Shown piece by piece: positions 44,585 through 53,427 of a stretch of DNA of 64,000 nt. Under the pieces are notes generated by a model. That model did no database searches, was not told where the DNA came from, and worked only from the letters and a program-made list of their open reading frames with translations. Origin of the DNA: Arthrobacter sp. MA-N2 (GTDB lineage: Bacteria > Actinomycetota > Actinomycetes > Actinomycetales > Micrococcaceae). Where the stretch lies: NCBI RefSeq assembly GCF_000517125.1, contig NZ_KI912155.1:1052583-1116582 (forward strand), read 5' to 3'. How positions within the stretch are numbered: position 1 is the stretch's first letter; each line of letters begins with the position of its first letter. The translations under genes and the position numbers were made by a program.

Positions 44585-45604
44585 ATGAGCCCGGAACCCA
44601 CGACGGCACACCTCGGCGACGGCCTGACCGTGAGCCCCCTCGGATTCGGTGGAATGGCGTTGACGCCTGTGTACGGCGAGGTGGACCCCGCCGAATCCCT
44701 CGGGACACTGCATCATGCCGTGGACGCCGGCATCAGCTTCATCGATACGGCGGATATTTACGGCGCGGGCGAGAACGAGGAACTGATTGCCAAACTGTTG
44801 AAAGAGCGCCGCGACGAGGTCCAGCTCGCTACCAAGTTCGGAATCGTGGGCAATCCGCGGGATGGCTACACCGATGTCCGCGGAGATACCGCCTACGTGA
44901 CCCAGGCGGCGGAAGCGAGCCTCCGCCGCCTGGGCACTGATGTCATCGACCTCTACTACATGCACCGCCGTGACCTCCGCGTTCCGATTGTGGAAACCGT
45001 GGACGCCATGGCGGAGCTTGTCCGGGCGGGCAAGGTCCGGCACCTGGGCTTGTCGGAAGTGACGGCCGAGGAGCTAAGGGAAGCCAACGCCGTGCACCCG
45101 ATCGCCGCAGTGCAGAGCGAATGGTCAATCTGGAGCCGGGACGTTGAACGCAACGTCGTCCCGGCTGCAGCCGCGTTGGGAGTGGGCTTCGTACCCTATT
45201 CACCGCTTGGCCGGGGGTTTCTGACCGGGACCGTCAACGCCGAACAACTCGGCGAGAACGACTTCCGGCACCGCATCCCCCGTTTTGCCGACGGAGCCCT
45301 TGACGCGAACCAGGCGGTTGTTGCCGCGGTGCGCTCCGTGGCCGCTGAGCTGTCGCAGAGCACTGGACGGGATGCAACCGCCGCCCAGGTGGCTTTGGCG
45401 TGGCTTTTCGCCCAGGGCCGCCGCCTCAAGCTCAGCGTGGTCCCCATCCCCGGCACACGCAAGGCGCACCGGATCGACGAGAACCTGGGAGCCCTGTCGC
45501 TCGTGTTGAGTGCCGCCCAACTGGACGTGCTCGACGGCGCTGCGGACGCCGTCGTCGGCTCACGGTCCGCGGATCCCACCTGGGTTTCGCAGGGCCGCGA
45601 ATAA
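44585..45604 (+). CDS. Aldo/keto reductase
   Basis: A 339-residue TIM-barrel AKR with the catalytic tetrad visible: Asp and Tyr in FIDTADIYGAGENE, Lys in LATKFG, His in YYMHRRD. NADPH-binding region near the end has VPIPGTRKAHRIDEN. AKR13/YajO-like members reduce aldehydes and ketones; substrate unknown. The chosen ATG has a GAAGGAGAA site. Confidence 0.92.
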   Translation: MSPEPTTAHLGDGLTVSPLGFGGMALTPVYGEVDPAESLGTLHHAVDAGISFIDTADIYGAGENEELIAKLLKERRDEVQLATKFGIVGNPRDGYTDVRGDTAYVTQAAEASLRRLGTDVIDLYYMHRRDLRVPIVETVDAMAELVRAGKVRHLGLSEVTAEELREANAVHPIAAVQSEWSIWSRDVERNVVPAAAALGVGFVPYSPLGRGFLTGTVNAEQLGENDFRHRIPRFADGALDANQAVVAAVRSVAAELSQSTGRDATAAQVALAWLFAQGRRLKLSVVPIPGTRKAHRIDENLGALSLVLSAAQLDVLDGAADAVVGSRSADPTWVSQGRE

Positions 45605-45638
45605 TCGCTAAGCCGCGCTGCTTCCGTAGAGTGGACGA

Positions 45639-46289
45639 ATGGACTCACTCATTCATTCACTGCGTGACATCACCATCCGGCGTATCTCGGTCAGCGAGAT
45701 GAACAACAACGTGTACCTGCTCACCGCCAAGGGAAGTGGTGCGCAGATCCTGATCGACGCCGCGGACGACCTTCCAGCCATCCAGCAAATGATCCGGGCC
45801 TCGGCCGCGGACACTACTGCTACACCGAACCTGGCCCTGATCGCCACGACGCACCAGCATTGGGACCACGTCCGTGCGCTTCCCGGGTTAGTGGAAGCTA
45901 CGGGCGCGAAGACCTCTGCCGGCGAGGACGACGCTGACGCGCTGCCGGTGCCTGTGGACGTGCCGTTGCGCCATGGCGATGTTGGAAACTTCGACGGTTT
46001 CGACATCACCGCGGTGCACTTGCGCGGACACACTCCGGGTTCAATTGCCTACGTGTACCAAGATCCGGAAGGGCCGACGCACATTTTCAGTGGCGACTCC
46101 TTGTTCCCGGGAGGCGTTGGCAACACCCAGAACGATGCCGCCCGCTTCACATCGCTTTTGAACGACGTGACGGAACGGGTGTTCGAGGTTTACCTGGACG
46201 ACACCGTGGTTCATCCTGGCCATGGAGATCCGACCACACTCGGTGCGGAACGGCCTCACTTGGCTGAATGGCGCGAGCGCGGCTGGTAA
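45639..46289 (+). CDS. MBL fold metallo-hydrolase
   Basis: A 216-residue beta-lactamase-fold hydrolase of the glyoxalase II type, with THQHWDH (HxHxDH variant in which the first position is H-Q-H), HLRGHTPGS, the bridging Asp in FSGDSLF, and HPGHGDPTT. Two metal ions are expected. Substrate unknown. An 87-nt tandem repeat pair follows its stop. Confidence 0.9.
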   Translation: MDSLIHSLRDITIRRISVSEMNNNVYLLTAKGSGAQILIDAADDLPAIQQMIRASAADTTATPNLALIATTHQHWDHVRALPGLVEATGAKTSAGEDDADALPVPVDVPLRHGDVGNFDGFDITAVHLRGHTPGSIAYVYQDPEGPTHIFSGDSLFPGGVGNTQNDAARFTSLLNDVTERVFEVYLDDTVVHPGHGDPTTLGAERPHLAEWRERGW

Positions 46290-46295
46290 CCCACA

Positions 46296-46487
46296 GGCAC
46301 ATGTCCGTTATTTGGGCTCAGGAGTGGACATCTCAGGAATATGTCCACTCCTTGTTCCCCACGTTGAGCATGTCCATCCGTGCATTCCGCTACGGAACAC
46401 GGCACATGCTCATTCTTTGGGCTCAGGAGTGCACATATCAGGAATATGTCCACTCCTTGTTCCCCACGTTGAGCATGTCCATCCGTG
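46296..46487. repeat. Pair of 87-nt direct repeats with internal palindromes
   Basis: Units 46296-46382 and 46401-46487 are nearly identical over most of their length. Each contains GGAGTGGACAT / ATGTCCACTCC (11-bp arms, 9-nt loop; one mismatch in unit 2) and ends GAGCATGTCCATCCGTG. They fill the space between the convergent MBL and helicase genes. Confidence 0.88.
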
Positions 46488-46539
46488 GTGGCCTAGCGAG
46501 CCAGGCCACCTAGCGGGACTGCCTTGGACTCCAAGCTGC

Positions 46540-48264
46540 CTAGCGGCCGCGGCGCTCGTTCGACGCCGGAGCAGAAGCACGTCGCGGGCCGCTGCGCGTC
46601 GGGCGGCCCGAACCGGAGTTGCCCGAGCCGGAGCCGTATGAGCCGCCGGAGTTGCCGCCCGTGTTCGAGGACCATACAGCCTTGTTGCCAGTGCTGCGGG
46701 TGGACGTGGCAGATTCCGTGCGCGGAGCCGACGCCGAGCGGTTACCGCCAGATGCACGCTGGCCGGTTGCCGGACGGCCGCTGCGGCCACCCTGGCCCTG
46801 TGCGCCTGGAACGTCGTTGCGGTGAGTGGAGCCAGCGTTGCCGCGTCCACGCGAGCTGCGGGCGACGTCGTCGTTCGCAGCAGCGCGGCGCTCCGCACGG
46901 TTGATGTCGGTGCGGACGGGCTCGGCCGCAACCTTGCCACGTCCACCGCGACCACCACGACCACCCGCAGTGGGTGCAGCCTGGGTGGTGCGGCGGCTGC
47001 GCTTGCGCTGGGCATTGGCACCGGTGGAGGTGCCGCCGCCCGGCTGCTGGGTCTTCGCGGCGAGCAATGCCGCCCGAGTACGCGGATCAACTTTGTCCGC
47101 AACGTCGCCCACGAGCTTGGCAACCAGCGGTGAGTTGGCTGTGACGCGTTCGAAGGATACGTCGACGCCGGCGGCCTTCATAAGCTTCTTGACGTCGGAC
47201 TGCTGCTCGGGGAGCGTCAACGTGACCACAGTGCCGTCGGAACCTGCGCGGGCCGTACGGCCGGAGCGGTGCAGGTAAGCCTTGTGCTCGGTGGGTGGGT
47301 CAACGTGGATGACGAGTTCGACGTCGTCGACGTGTACACCGCGGGCGGCGACGTCGGTGGCCACCAGGACTCGGACCTCGCCGCTGGAGAACTCGGCGAG
47401 GTTGCGGTCACGGGCGTTCTGCGACAGGTTTCCATGGAGATCGACGGCGGGGATGCCGCAATCGGTCAGGGTCTTGGCCAATTTGCGGGCGTGATGCTTG
47501 GTCCGCATGAAAAGGACGCGGCGACCGGCACCGGACGCGAGCTCGACGATCAGTTGCTTCTTGACGGTCTGGTCGTTGACCACCAGGACGTGGTGCTCCA
47601 TGGTGGTGACCGCAGCCTGGGGGTCATCAACGGAATGGGTCAGCGGGTTGGACAGGTAACGGTTGACCAGCTTGTCAACACCGTTGTCCAGCGTCGCGGA
47701 GAAGAGCAGGCGCTGGCCCTGGGCGGGGGTCATGTCCATGAGTTTCTTGACGACCGGGAGGAAGCCGAGATCGGCCATATGGTCGGCCTCGTCCAGCACC
47801 GTGATCTCGACAGCTTCCAAGGTCAGGATGCGCTGGCGGATGAGGTCCTCGAGGCGGCCCGGGCAGGCGATGACAATATCGACGCCGGCGCGGAGGGCCT
47901 TTTCTTGGCGGGCCTGGGAGATCCCGCCGTAGATGACGGTGGTGTTCAGGCCCATGGCCTTGGCCAGCGGTTCAATAGTGGCGTTGATCTGGGTGGCGAG
48001 CTCACGGGTTGGTGCGAGGACCAAGCCCATGGGGCGGCCGGGCTTGCGGAAGTGCTTGGCTTCGCGCTCGGCGAGACGCGCCACAAGCGGGATAGCGAAA
48101 GCGATGGTCTTACCGGAGCCAGTGCGTCCGCGGCCCAGGACGTCGCGGCCTGCGAGCGTGTCCGGGAGGGTCTTGACCTGGATGGGGAAGGCTTCTTCAA
48201 TTCCATCTGCGGCGAGGGACTCGGCGATGGCCTTGGGCGTGCCAAGGGCAGCAAAAGTAGTCAT
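46540..48264 (-). CDS. DEAD/DEAH box RNA helicase
   Basis: A 574-residue helicase. Motifs in order: Q-motif FPIQVKTLP, Walker A GRGRTGSGKT, PTRELATQ, VLDEADHMADLGF, FSATLD, and HRSGRTARAG. The C-terminal 180 residues are Arg/Gly/Ser/Ala-rich and probably disordered, an RNA-binding tail common in actinobacterial RhlE/DeaD-like proteins. The start at 48264 gives MTTFAALGTP. A hairpin with a U-run lies in its leader. Confidence 0.93.
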   Translation of the reverse strand: MTTFAALGTPKAIAESLAADGIEEAFPIQVKTLPDTLAGRDVLGRGRTGSGKTIAFAIPLVARLAEREAKHFRKPGRPMGLVLAPTRELATQINATIEPLAKAMGLNTTVIYGGISQARQEKALRAGVDIVIACPGRLEDLIRQRILTLEAVEITVLDEADHMADLGFLPVVKKLMDMTPAQGQRLLFSATLDNGVDKLVNRYLSNPLTHSVDDPQAAVTTMEHHVLVVNDQTVKKQLIVELASGAGRRVLFMRTKHHARKLAKTLTDCGIPAVDLHGNLSQNARDRNLAEFSSGEVRVLVATDVAARGVHVDDVELVIHVDPPTEHKAYLHRSGRTARAGSDGTVVTLTLPEQQSDVKKLMKAAGVDVSFERVTANSPLVAKLVGDVADKVDPRTRAALLAAKTQQPGGGTSTGANAQRKRSRRTTQAAPTAGGRGGRGGRGKVAAEPVRTDINRAERRAAANDDVARSSRGRGNAGSTHRNDVPGAQGQGGRSGRPATGQRASGGNRSASAPRTESATSTRSTGNKAVWSSNTGGNSGGSYGSGSGNSGSGRPTRSGPRRASAPASNERRGR

Positions 48265-48428
48265 GTGTTTCAAGGGTCTTTCTGGCGGTGTCCAACGGAC
48301 ATCGTCCCCCGACGCCGGTTGGGCCAAGGGTTCGCCGAGGAAAAAGTCAGTGATCGACCGGTGGGCAATAAGCCGTGGCCGGGACCAGAGAAAACGCGTT
48401 CATCGACGCAGGATGTGCCTCTCACATG

Positions 48429-48483
48429 AAAAAAGCCCACTTCCCAAGTTTGGAATTAATCCAAATTCGGGGACTAAGCGGGC
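48429..48483 (-). terminator. Attenuator-like terminator in the helicase 5' leader
   Basis: On the minus strand GCCCGCTTAG...AATTTGGA pairs with TCCAAACTTGG...AAGTGGGC and runs into TTTTTT. No minus-strand gene lies upstream within 15 kb except across plus-strand genes, so this terminator sits 165 nt before the helicase start and probably attenuates it. Confidence 0.7.
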
Positions 48484-48551
48484 ATCACTGCACATCAAGT
48501 AGATCCATTCTAGCATCTGCGAGCTACTCCCCTTCGCACGACCGTCCCCTT

Positions 48552-48619
48552 GCCCAACTAACTCGCATTTGTTGTCGCTCTGAGCCTCCAAAACGACAAC
48601 AAATGCGAGTTAGTTGGGC
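48552..48619. repeat. Dispersed long palindrome, copy 3
   Basis: Perfect 26-bp arms (48552-48577, 48594-48619), 16-nt loop, beginning GCCCAACTAACTCGCATTTG. Differences from copy 2 occur in both arms in compensating fashion. Confidence 0.88.
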
Positions 48620-48664
48620 GGGGCGGGCGTTGCCTCTGGGGGCCTCTCGGGGCAGGCTTGAGCC

Positions 48665-49354
48665 ATGACGCACCATCACGACGGCGAAGCCCCCCTCTCC
48701 AGCGGAACCCGCCTTTCCAGCGAAGCCCCCGACGCCGACCCGGCTCAGTTCTGGGATGATGTCTACCGCGAAAAGGCGAAGAAATGGAGCGGGAATCCCA
48801 ATCCGCAGCTGATCGCGGAAGCCACGGGCCTTGCCCCCGGCACCGCCCTGGACCTGGGCTGCGGCGAGGGCGCAGACGCCATCTGGCTCGCCCAGCACGG
48901 CTGGACGGTGACCGCGGTGGATGTCTCCGCCGTCGCGCTTGAACGCGCAGCAACCCATGCGGTCGACGCCGGGTTGCAGGACAGCATCGCTTGGCAGCAG
49001 CGGGACTTCGGCTCATGGCATCCGGAAGAGAGCTTCGAATTGGTGTCCTCCCAATTCCTCCATTCTCCGCTGGTCCCGTGGCCGGAATTCCTGGTCTCTG
49101 CCGCATCCGCCGTGGCTTCCGGCGGCACCCTGCTGGTGGTCGGGCATCACCCGGAAGGCCTGACTCCGTGGAGCGCACACAAAGAAATGAAGGACAAGTT
49201 CTTCACGCCCGAGGACCTGGTGGAGGCCCTCACGAACGGTCCGGGGACTTGGCGGATCAACGTTGCCGATTCGCGGGAGCGAGTGGTTACCGGCCCTGAA
49301 GGCCAACAAGCCACCACCATCGACAGCGTGCTCCGGGCCACCCGAAGCCACTGA
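48665..49354 (+). CDS. Class I SAM-dependent methyltransferase
   Basis: A 229-residue methyltransferase with motif I ALDLGCGEGADAIWLA at about 58-73 and VTAVDVSAVAL following. The N-terminal FWDDVYREKAKKWSGNPN is typical of TehB/thiopurine-like small-molecule methyltransferases in actinobacteria. Substrate unknown. Confidence 0.88.
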   Translation: MTHHHDGEAPLSSGTRLSSEAPDADPAQFWDDVYREKAKKWSGNPNPQLIAEATGLAPGTALDLGCGEGADAIWLAQHGWTVTAVDVSAVALERAATHAVDAGLQDSIAWQQRDFGSWHPEESFELVSSQFLHSPLVPWPEFLVSAASAVASGGTLLVVGHHPEGLTPWSAHKEMKDKFFTPEDLVEALTNGPGTWRINVADSRERVVTGPEGQQATTIDSVLRATRSH

Positions 49355-49598
49355 TCCAAGTCGCTTCGGTGCCAGGCTGGGGGCGACTGGCCAGCCAGTC
49401 GCCCGCATTCCGCATGCCCTCAGGAAGCGGTCCACCGAGGAATCTTGAAGCCCAGCGGAGGATTTTCATGCGCGACCACCCAAACGGGTGGTTTAAACCA
49501 TCCCGAATCAGCGTTTCGCCTACCCGCAAATGACAGGACGATGGATGCCAAGACAACGAGACCGGCGGCACACGATCCGCTTTTAGAAAGGAAGCCCG
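49355..49598 (+). promoter_or_regulatory. gap-pfk upstream region with motif shared with tkt
   Basis: ATCAGCGTTTCGCCTACCCG at 49507-49526 is 19/20 identical to the reverse-strand sequence at 60324-60343 before tkt. Just before it, GGGTGGTTTAAACCATCCC is a near-perfect palindrome (about 49486-49504). Both are candidate binding sites for the LuxR-type regulator of the cluster. Confidence 0.7.
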
Positions 49599-51089
49599 AT
49601 GCTAGAGACTTCAGCTTCTCGTCTTTTGTGGATGGGCCGGGAGGCGTTGGCTGAGGCCATGATTCCGGTGATTGGCCGGTTGTACCGGGAAAATAATGTG
49701 GTGACGAGCATCCATGGGCGCAGTTTGGTCAACACGTCCACGATGGGGATCTTGAAGGCGCATCGTTTCGCGCGTCGGATCAGCAAGGAAGAGCTGCCTT
49801 TGGAGGAGACGGCGCCGTTGTTGGATGTCCTGGCGGGGCTGGAGCTGGGGGCTGCGGCGATTGATATTGCCCGGTTGAATGAGAAGTTCAAGTCCGAGGG
49901 CGGTGGCCTGTCTTTGGAGGAATTCCTCCGGGCCGAGCTGGCCGGGGTTGTGGGGCGTCGGGGCGCGGATGACCGGAGCAGTACCGATGTGGTGTTGTAT
50001 GGTTTCGGGCGGATCGGCCGGCTCCTGGCGCGGTTGCTGATTGAGAAGGCCGGTGGCGGGCACGGGCTGCGTCTGCGTGCGATCGTGGTGCGTAAGGGGG
50101 CGGAGAACGATCTGGTCAAGCGGGCGAGTCTGCTGCGCCGGGATTCGGTGCATGGTTCTTTCGAGGGGACCATCCGGGTGGACGAGGCTGCGAACACGAT
50201 CACGGCCAACGGTGTGCAGATCCAGGTTATTTACTCGGAGAACCCTTCCACGGTCGATTACACGGCTTATGGCATCAAGGATGCCCTGGTGGTGGATAAC
50301 ACGGGCCGGTGGCGCGATGCCGAGGGCCTGTCCCAGCACTTGGCCAGCAAGGGCGTGGCGCGGGTGTTGCTCACGGCCCCGGGCAAGGGCGATTTGAAGA
50401 ACATTGTTCATGGCATCAACCATTCCTCGATTCTGGACTCGGACACGATCGTCACCGCGGCGTCGTGCACCACGAACGCGATTACCCCGGTGCTCAAGGC
50501 GCTGAACGACAGGTTCGGGGTCATCCACGGGCACGTGGAGACCGTGCATTCGTTCACGAACGATCAGAACCTGATCGATAACTTCCATAAGGGCGACCGG
50601 CGGGGGCGTTCGGCTGCGCTGAACATGGTGATTACCGAGACGGGTGCGGCCAAGGCGGTGGCCAAGGCCCTGCCTGAGTTGCAGGGCAGGCTGACCGGCA
50701 ACGCGATCCGGGTGCCGACTCCGGATGTGTCGATGGCCATTTTGAATCTGAGCCTGGAGACGGGGACCACGAAGGAGGAGGTCAACGACTACCTTCGTGA
50801 GATGTCGTTGCACTCGGAGCTGCGCAAGCAGATCGACTTCATCGATTCGCCCGAGGTTGTCTCCACGGACTTCGTGGGCTCCCGCCGGGCCGGCATCGTG
50901 GACGGTCTGGCCACGATCGCCAACGGCAAGAATCTGGTGGTCTATGTCTGGTACGACAACGAATTCGGCTACTCGTGCCAGGTGGTGCGCGTCGTGGAAG
51001 AAATGGCAGGCGTGAAGCGGCCCTCGTTCCCGGTGAGGGATGTCGTTGAGGAAGCCATGCCGGTGCTTGCCGCCCTGGGATCGGCCTAG
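49599..51089 (+). CDS. gap: Glyceraldehyde-3-phosphate dehydrogenase, long form
   Basis: A 496-residue GAPDH. Residues 1-128 are an N-terminal helical extension absent from the usual 335-residue enzyme; the NAD domain starts YGFGRIGR at 134-141, and the catalytic Cys is in ASCTTN (Cys290). WYDNEFGYS near the end is the standard block. AGAAAGGAAG ribosome-binding site. It is followed by pfk and belongs with the sugar-phosphate genes further right. Long-form GAPDHs occur in several actinobacteria as second copies. Confidence 0.93.
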   Translation: MLETSASRLLWMGREALAEAMIPVIGRLYRENNVVTSIHGRSLVNTSTMGILKAHRFARRISKEELPLEETAPLLDVLAGLELGAAAIDIARLNEKFKSEGGGLSLEEFLRAELAGVVGRRGADDRSSTDVVLYGFGRIGRLLARLLIEKAGGGHGLRLRAIVVRKGAENDLVKRASLLRRDSVHGSFEGTIRVDEAANTITANGVQIQVIYSENPSTVDYTAYGIKDALVVDNTGRWRDAEGLSQHLASKGVARVLLTAPGKGDLKNIVHGINHSSILDSDTIVTAASCTTNAITPVLKALNDRFGVIHGHVETVHSFTNDQNLIDNFHKGDRRGRSAALNMVITETGAAKAVAKALPELQGRLTGNAIRVPTPDVSMAILNLSLETGTTKEEVNDYLREMSLHSELRKQIDFIDSPEVVSTDFVGSRRAGIVDGLATIANGKNLVVYVWYDNEFGYSCQVVRVVEEMAGVKRPSFPVRDVVEEAMPVLAALGSA

Positions 51090-51161
51090 CGTCCGCCCTC
51101 CACCACTCATGTCACCGGGCCGAACCCATGCCCGCAAACCTTCTTAGATTTGAGCCGAAAC

Positions 51162-52187
51162 ATGAAAATTGGAATCCTCACCAGCGGGGGCGACTGTCCC
51201 GGTCTAAACGCCGTTATCCGCGGTGCCGTGCTCAAGGGCATTGCCGTCCACGGCCAGGAATTCGTCGGTTTCCGGGACGGCTGGCGTGGTGTGGTTGAGG
51301 GCGACGTCATCGAGATTCCCCGCACCATGGTCCGGGGCATCGCGAAGCAGGGCGGAACCATCCTTGGCACCTCCCGCACCAACCCGTTCGAGAACGGCGG
51401 CGGCCCCGAGGTCATCAAGGCCCACATGAAGCGATTGGGCATCGAGGCGATCATCGCCATCGGCGGGGAAGGCACCCTGGCCGCGGCCAAACGCCTGACC
51501 GACGCCGGACTGAAGATCGTCGGCGTTCCCAAGACAGTGGACAACGACCTTGACGCCACGGACTACACCTTCGGTTTCGACACCGCCGTCCAAATCGCCA
51601 CCGAGGCCCTGGACCGGCTACGCACCACCGGAGAATCGCACCACCGCTGCATGATCGTGGAGGTCATGGGCCGGCACGTGGGCTGGATCGCCCTGCACGC
51701 CGGGATGGCAGCCGGCGCGCACGCCATCCTCATCCCCGAGCAGAAGATCAGCATCGAGCAGATAGCCCAATGGGTCAAGGAAGCCCACACCCGAGGCCGC
51801 GCGCCACTGGTAGTGGTGGCCGAAGGGTTCGTCCCGGACCACATGGAATCACCGCACTCCGAACGCGGCCTGGACACCTTCGGCCGTCCCCGGCTCGGTG
51901 GCATCGCGGACCAACTGGCCCCGGAAATCGAAGCCCTGACCGGCATCGAAACCCGTGCCACCATCCTGGGCCACATCCAGCGCGGCGGCGTGCCCTCAGC
52001 CTTCGACCGCGTCCTGGCCACCCGCCTGGGCATGGCCGCCATCGACTCCGTGGTCGAAGGCTTCTGGGGCACCATGACAGCACTCAAAGGCACCGAAATC
52101 GAACGAGTAGCATTCGAGGACGCCCTGAACAAACTCAAGACCGTCCCCCAGAACCGCTACGACGAAGCCGCAGTCCTGTTCGGCTGA
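51162..52187 (+). CDS. pfkA: 6-phosphofructokinase (ATP-type, actinobacterial)
   Basis: A 341-residue PFK: MKIGILTSGGDCPGLNAVIR, then GGEGTLAAAKR, PKTVDNDLDATDYTFGFDTA and EVMGRHVGWIALHAG. The Gly in GGEGT favours ATP over pyrophosphate, while the Lys in PKTVDND is shared with the mixed actinobacterial clade; donor is an inference. ATG at 51162 is preferred to TTG at 51150. The 3' 200 nt of this gene recurs at 53228-53427. Confidence 0.93.
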   Translation: MKIGILTSGGDCPGLNAVIRGAVLKGIAVHGQEFVGFRDGWRGVVEGDVIEIPRTMVRGIAKQGGTILGTSRTNPFENGGGPEVIKAHMKRLGIEAIIAIGGEGTLAAAKRLTDAGLKIVGVPKTVDNDLDATDYTFGFDTAVQIATEALDRLRTTGESHHRCMIVEVMGRHVGWIALHAGMAAGAHAILIPEQKISIEQIAQWVKEAHTRGRAPLVVVAEGFVPDHMESPHSERGLDTFGRPRLGGIADQLAPEIEALTGIETRATILGHIQRGGVPSAFDRVLATRLGMAAIDSVVEGFWGTMTALKGTEIERVAFEDALNKLKTVPQNRYDEAAVLFG

Positions 52188-52263
52188 ACCCCGCGGCCAG
52201 CCTGTCGGGCTGAGGGGCCCGAGGCCCTCCCGAGACAGCGATCATAGGAATTGCTCGGACACC

Positions 52264-52345
52264 GGACCGTCTTGCCGACCGTGCCGAGCTGATTGGCGGC
52301 GTCCAGGATCCGGGCCGCAGCCGCATGTGCCTGCTGGCAGAGCAT
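52264..52345 (-). pseudogene. C-terminal remnant of a fructose-bisphosphate aldolase gene
   Basis: Minus-strand AAAARILDAANQLGTVGKTV aligns with the C-terminus AARIVEAAKQLGSVGKTF of the intact aldolase at 54485. Nothing of the rest of the enzyme is present. Confidence 0.65.
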
Positions 52346-52429
52346 CGCGTAACTGTGCCCGTTTTCTCTCCATTTGATTCATCGGAGGACTGCGCACAGG
52401 CGTGCTGGCAGGCCAATGAAGTCACTACC

Positions 52430-52545
52430 GCTTCCCCTCGGACCCGAGGTGGATTCCGGCTACTGGGTCCGCCAAACGAGCAACGGGCTGGAGATTGACT
52501 TCCTGGAAGTCGCCGACAAGTCCCGCCGCCAGGGACTCGGCACAC
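52430..52545 (+). pseudogene. Possible GNAT acetyltransferase fragment
   Basis: SGYWVRQTSNGLEIDFLEVA followed by DKSRRQGLGT resembles the acetyl-CoA binding part of a GNAT domain (RxxGxG form). No intact domain surrounds it. Confidence 0.3.
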
Positions 52546-52767
52546 CTACCATCAGGCCGTCGCGCCGGCAGCATTCCCGGCCGTCTCCCGTCCCGGTCGC
52601 CCAGGAATGACGATGCCTTCTGGTATGGGACCACGTAGTAAGTACTGCTGCCCTATCTTTCAGAAGCTTGACCTTCGCATGGTCGAGTTGGCCGCCTAAC
52701 GATTTACCTCGTTGGGCGTGGGTCCGCACCGCAAGCGGGTTGTCGCGCCACGCGACGGGTCCTGGAT

Positions 52768-53130
52768 TTGAAACAAATCAACCGGCTCGCCGGCGGGACA
52801 AAGGCCTTCGACCCGATGCCCCTGCTGGAATCCGTCGGCATGGCCCACCGTGCGAGCAACCGTCCGGGCCAGCTCTCCGGCGGGGAACGCCAGCGCGTAG
52901 GCATCGCGCGGGCACTTGTCACCGGGGCGAAACTCCTTCTCGTGGATGAACCGACCGCGTCCCTGGACCGTGCTCGCAGCCGCGAAGTCGTGGAACTCCT
53001 CGCACGTCAGAGCCATGACCACGGCGTCGCAACCGTCATGGTTACCCATGACCATGACGTCCTCGGCTACTGCGACCGCGTCGCCGAAATGGTGGACGGC
53101 CGCTTAGGGGCCCCGGCCCCGATCCGCTAA
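52768..53130 (+). pseudogene. Truncated ABC transporter ATP-binding protein (3' half)
   Basis: 120 codons hold the signature LSGGERQRVGIARAL, Walker B LLLVDEPTASLD and the H-loop VMVTHDHDV of a LolD/MacB-type ATPase, but Walker A and the N-terminal half are missing. The ORF begins at a TTG without a family-like start. No partner permease is nearby. Confidence 0.75.
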
Positions 53131-53227
53131 CCAGCCCGATCCCAAGCGCGCGACGGCGGCCCGCTCAGCAGGCCGCCGTCGCGCCGTACTCTTGATGCGT
53201 ACGTAAAGTCAGTGTCAAAGGATCCCG

Positions 53228-53427
53228 CCAGCGCGGCGGCGTGCCCTCAGCCTTCGACCGGGTCCTGGCCACCCGCCTGGGCATGGCCGCCATCGACTCC
53301 GTGGTCGAAGGCTTCTGGGCACCATGACAGCACTCAAAGGCACCGAAATCGAACGAGTAGCTTTCGAGGATGCCCTGGACAAGCTAAAAGTCGTTCCGCA
53401 GAACCGTTACGACGAAGCGGTTCAGAC
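53228..53427 (+). pseudogene. Duplicated 3' fragment of pfk
   Basis: Nearly identical to 51980-52170 of pfkA ([20 protein letters not shown]...), with one G deleted in the run at 53319-53322 that shifts the frame. It stops at VPQNRYDEA and runs into the 3' end of the convergent Gfo/Idh gene. It is either a partial duplication or the relic of a second pfk. Confidence 0.85.
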
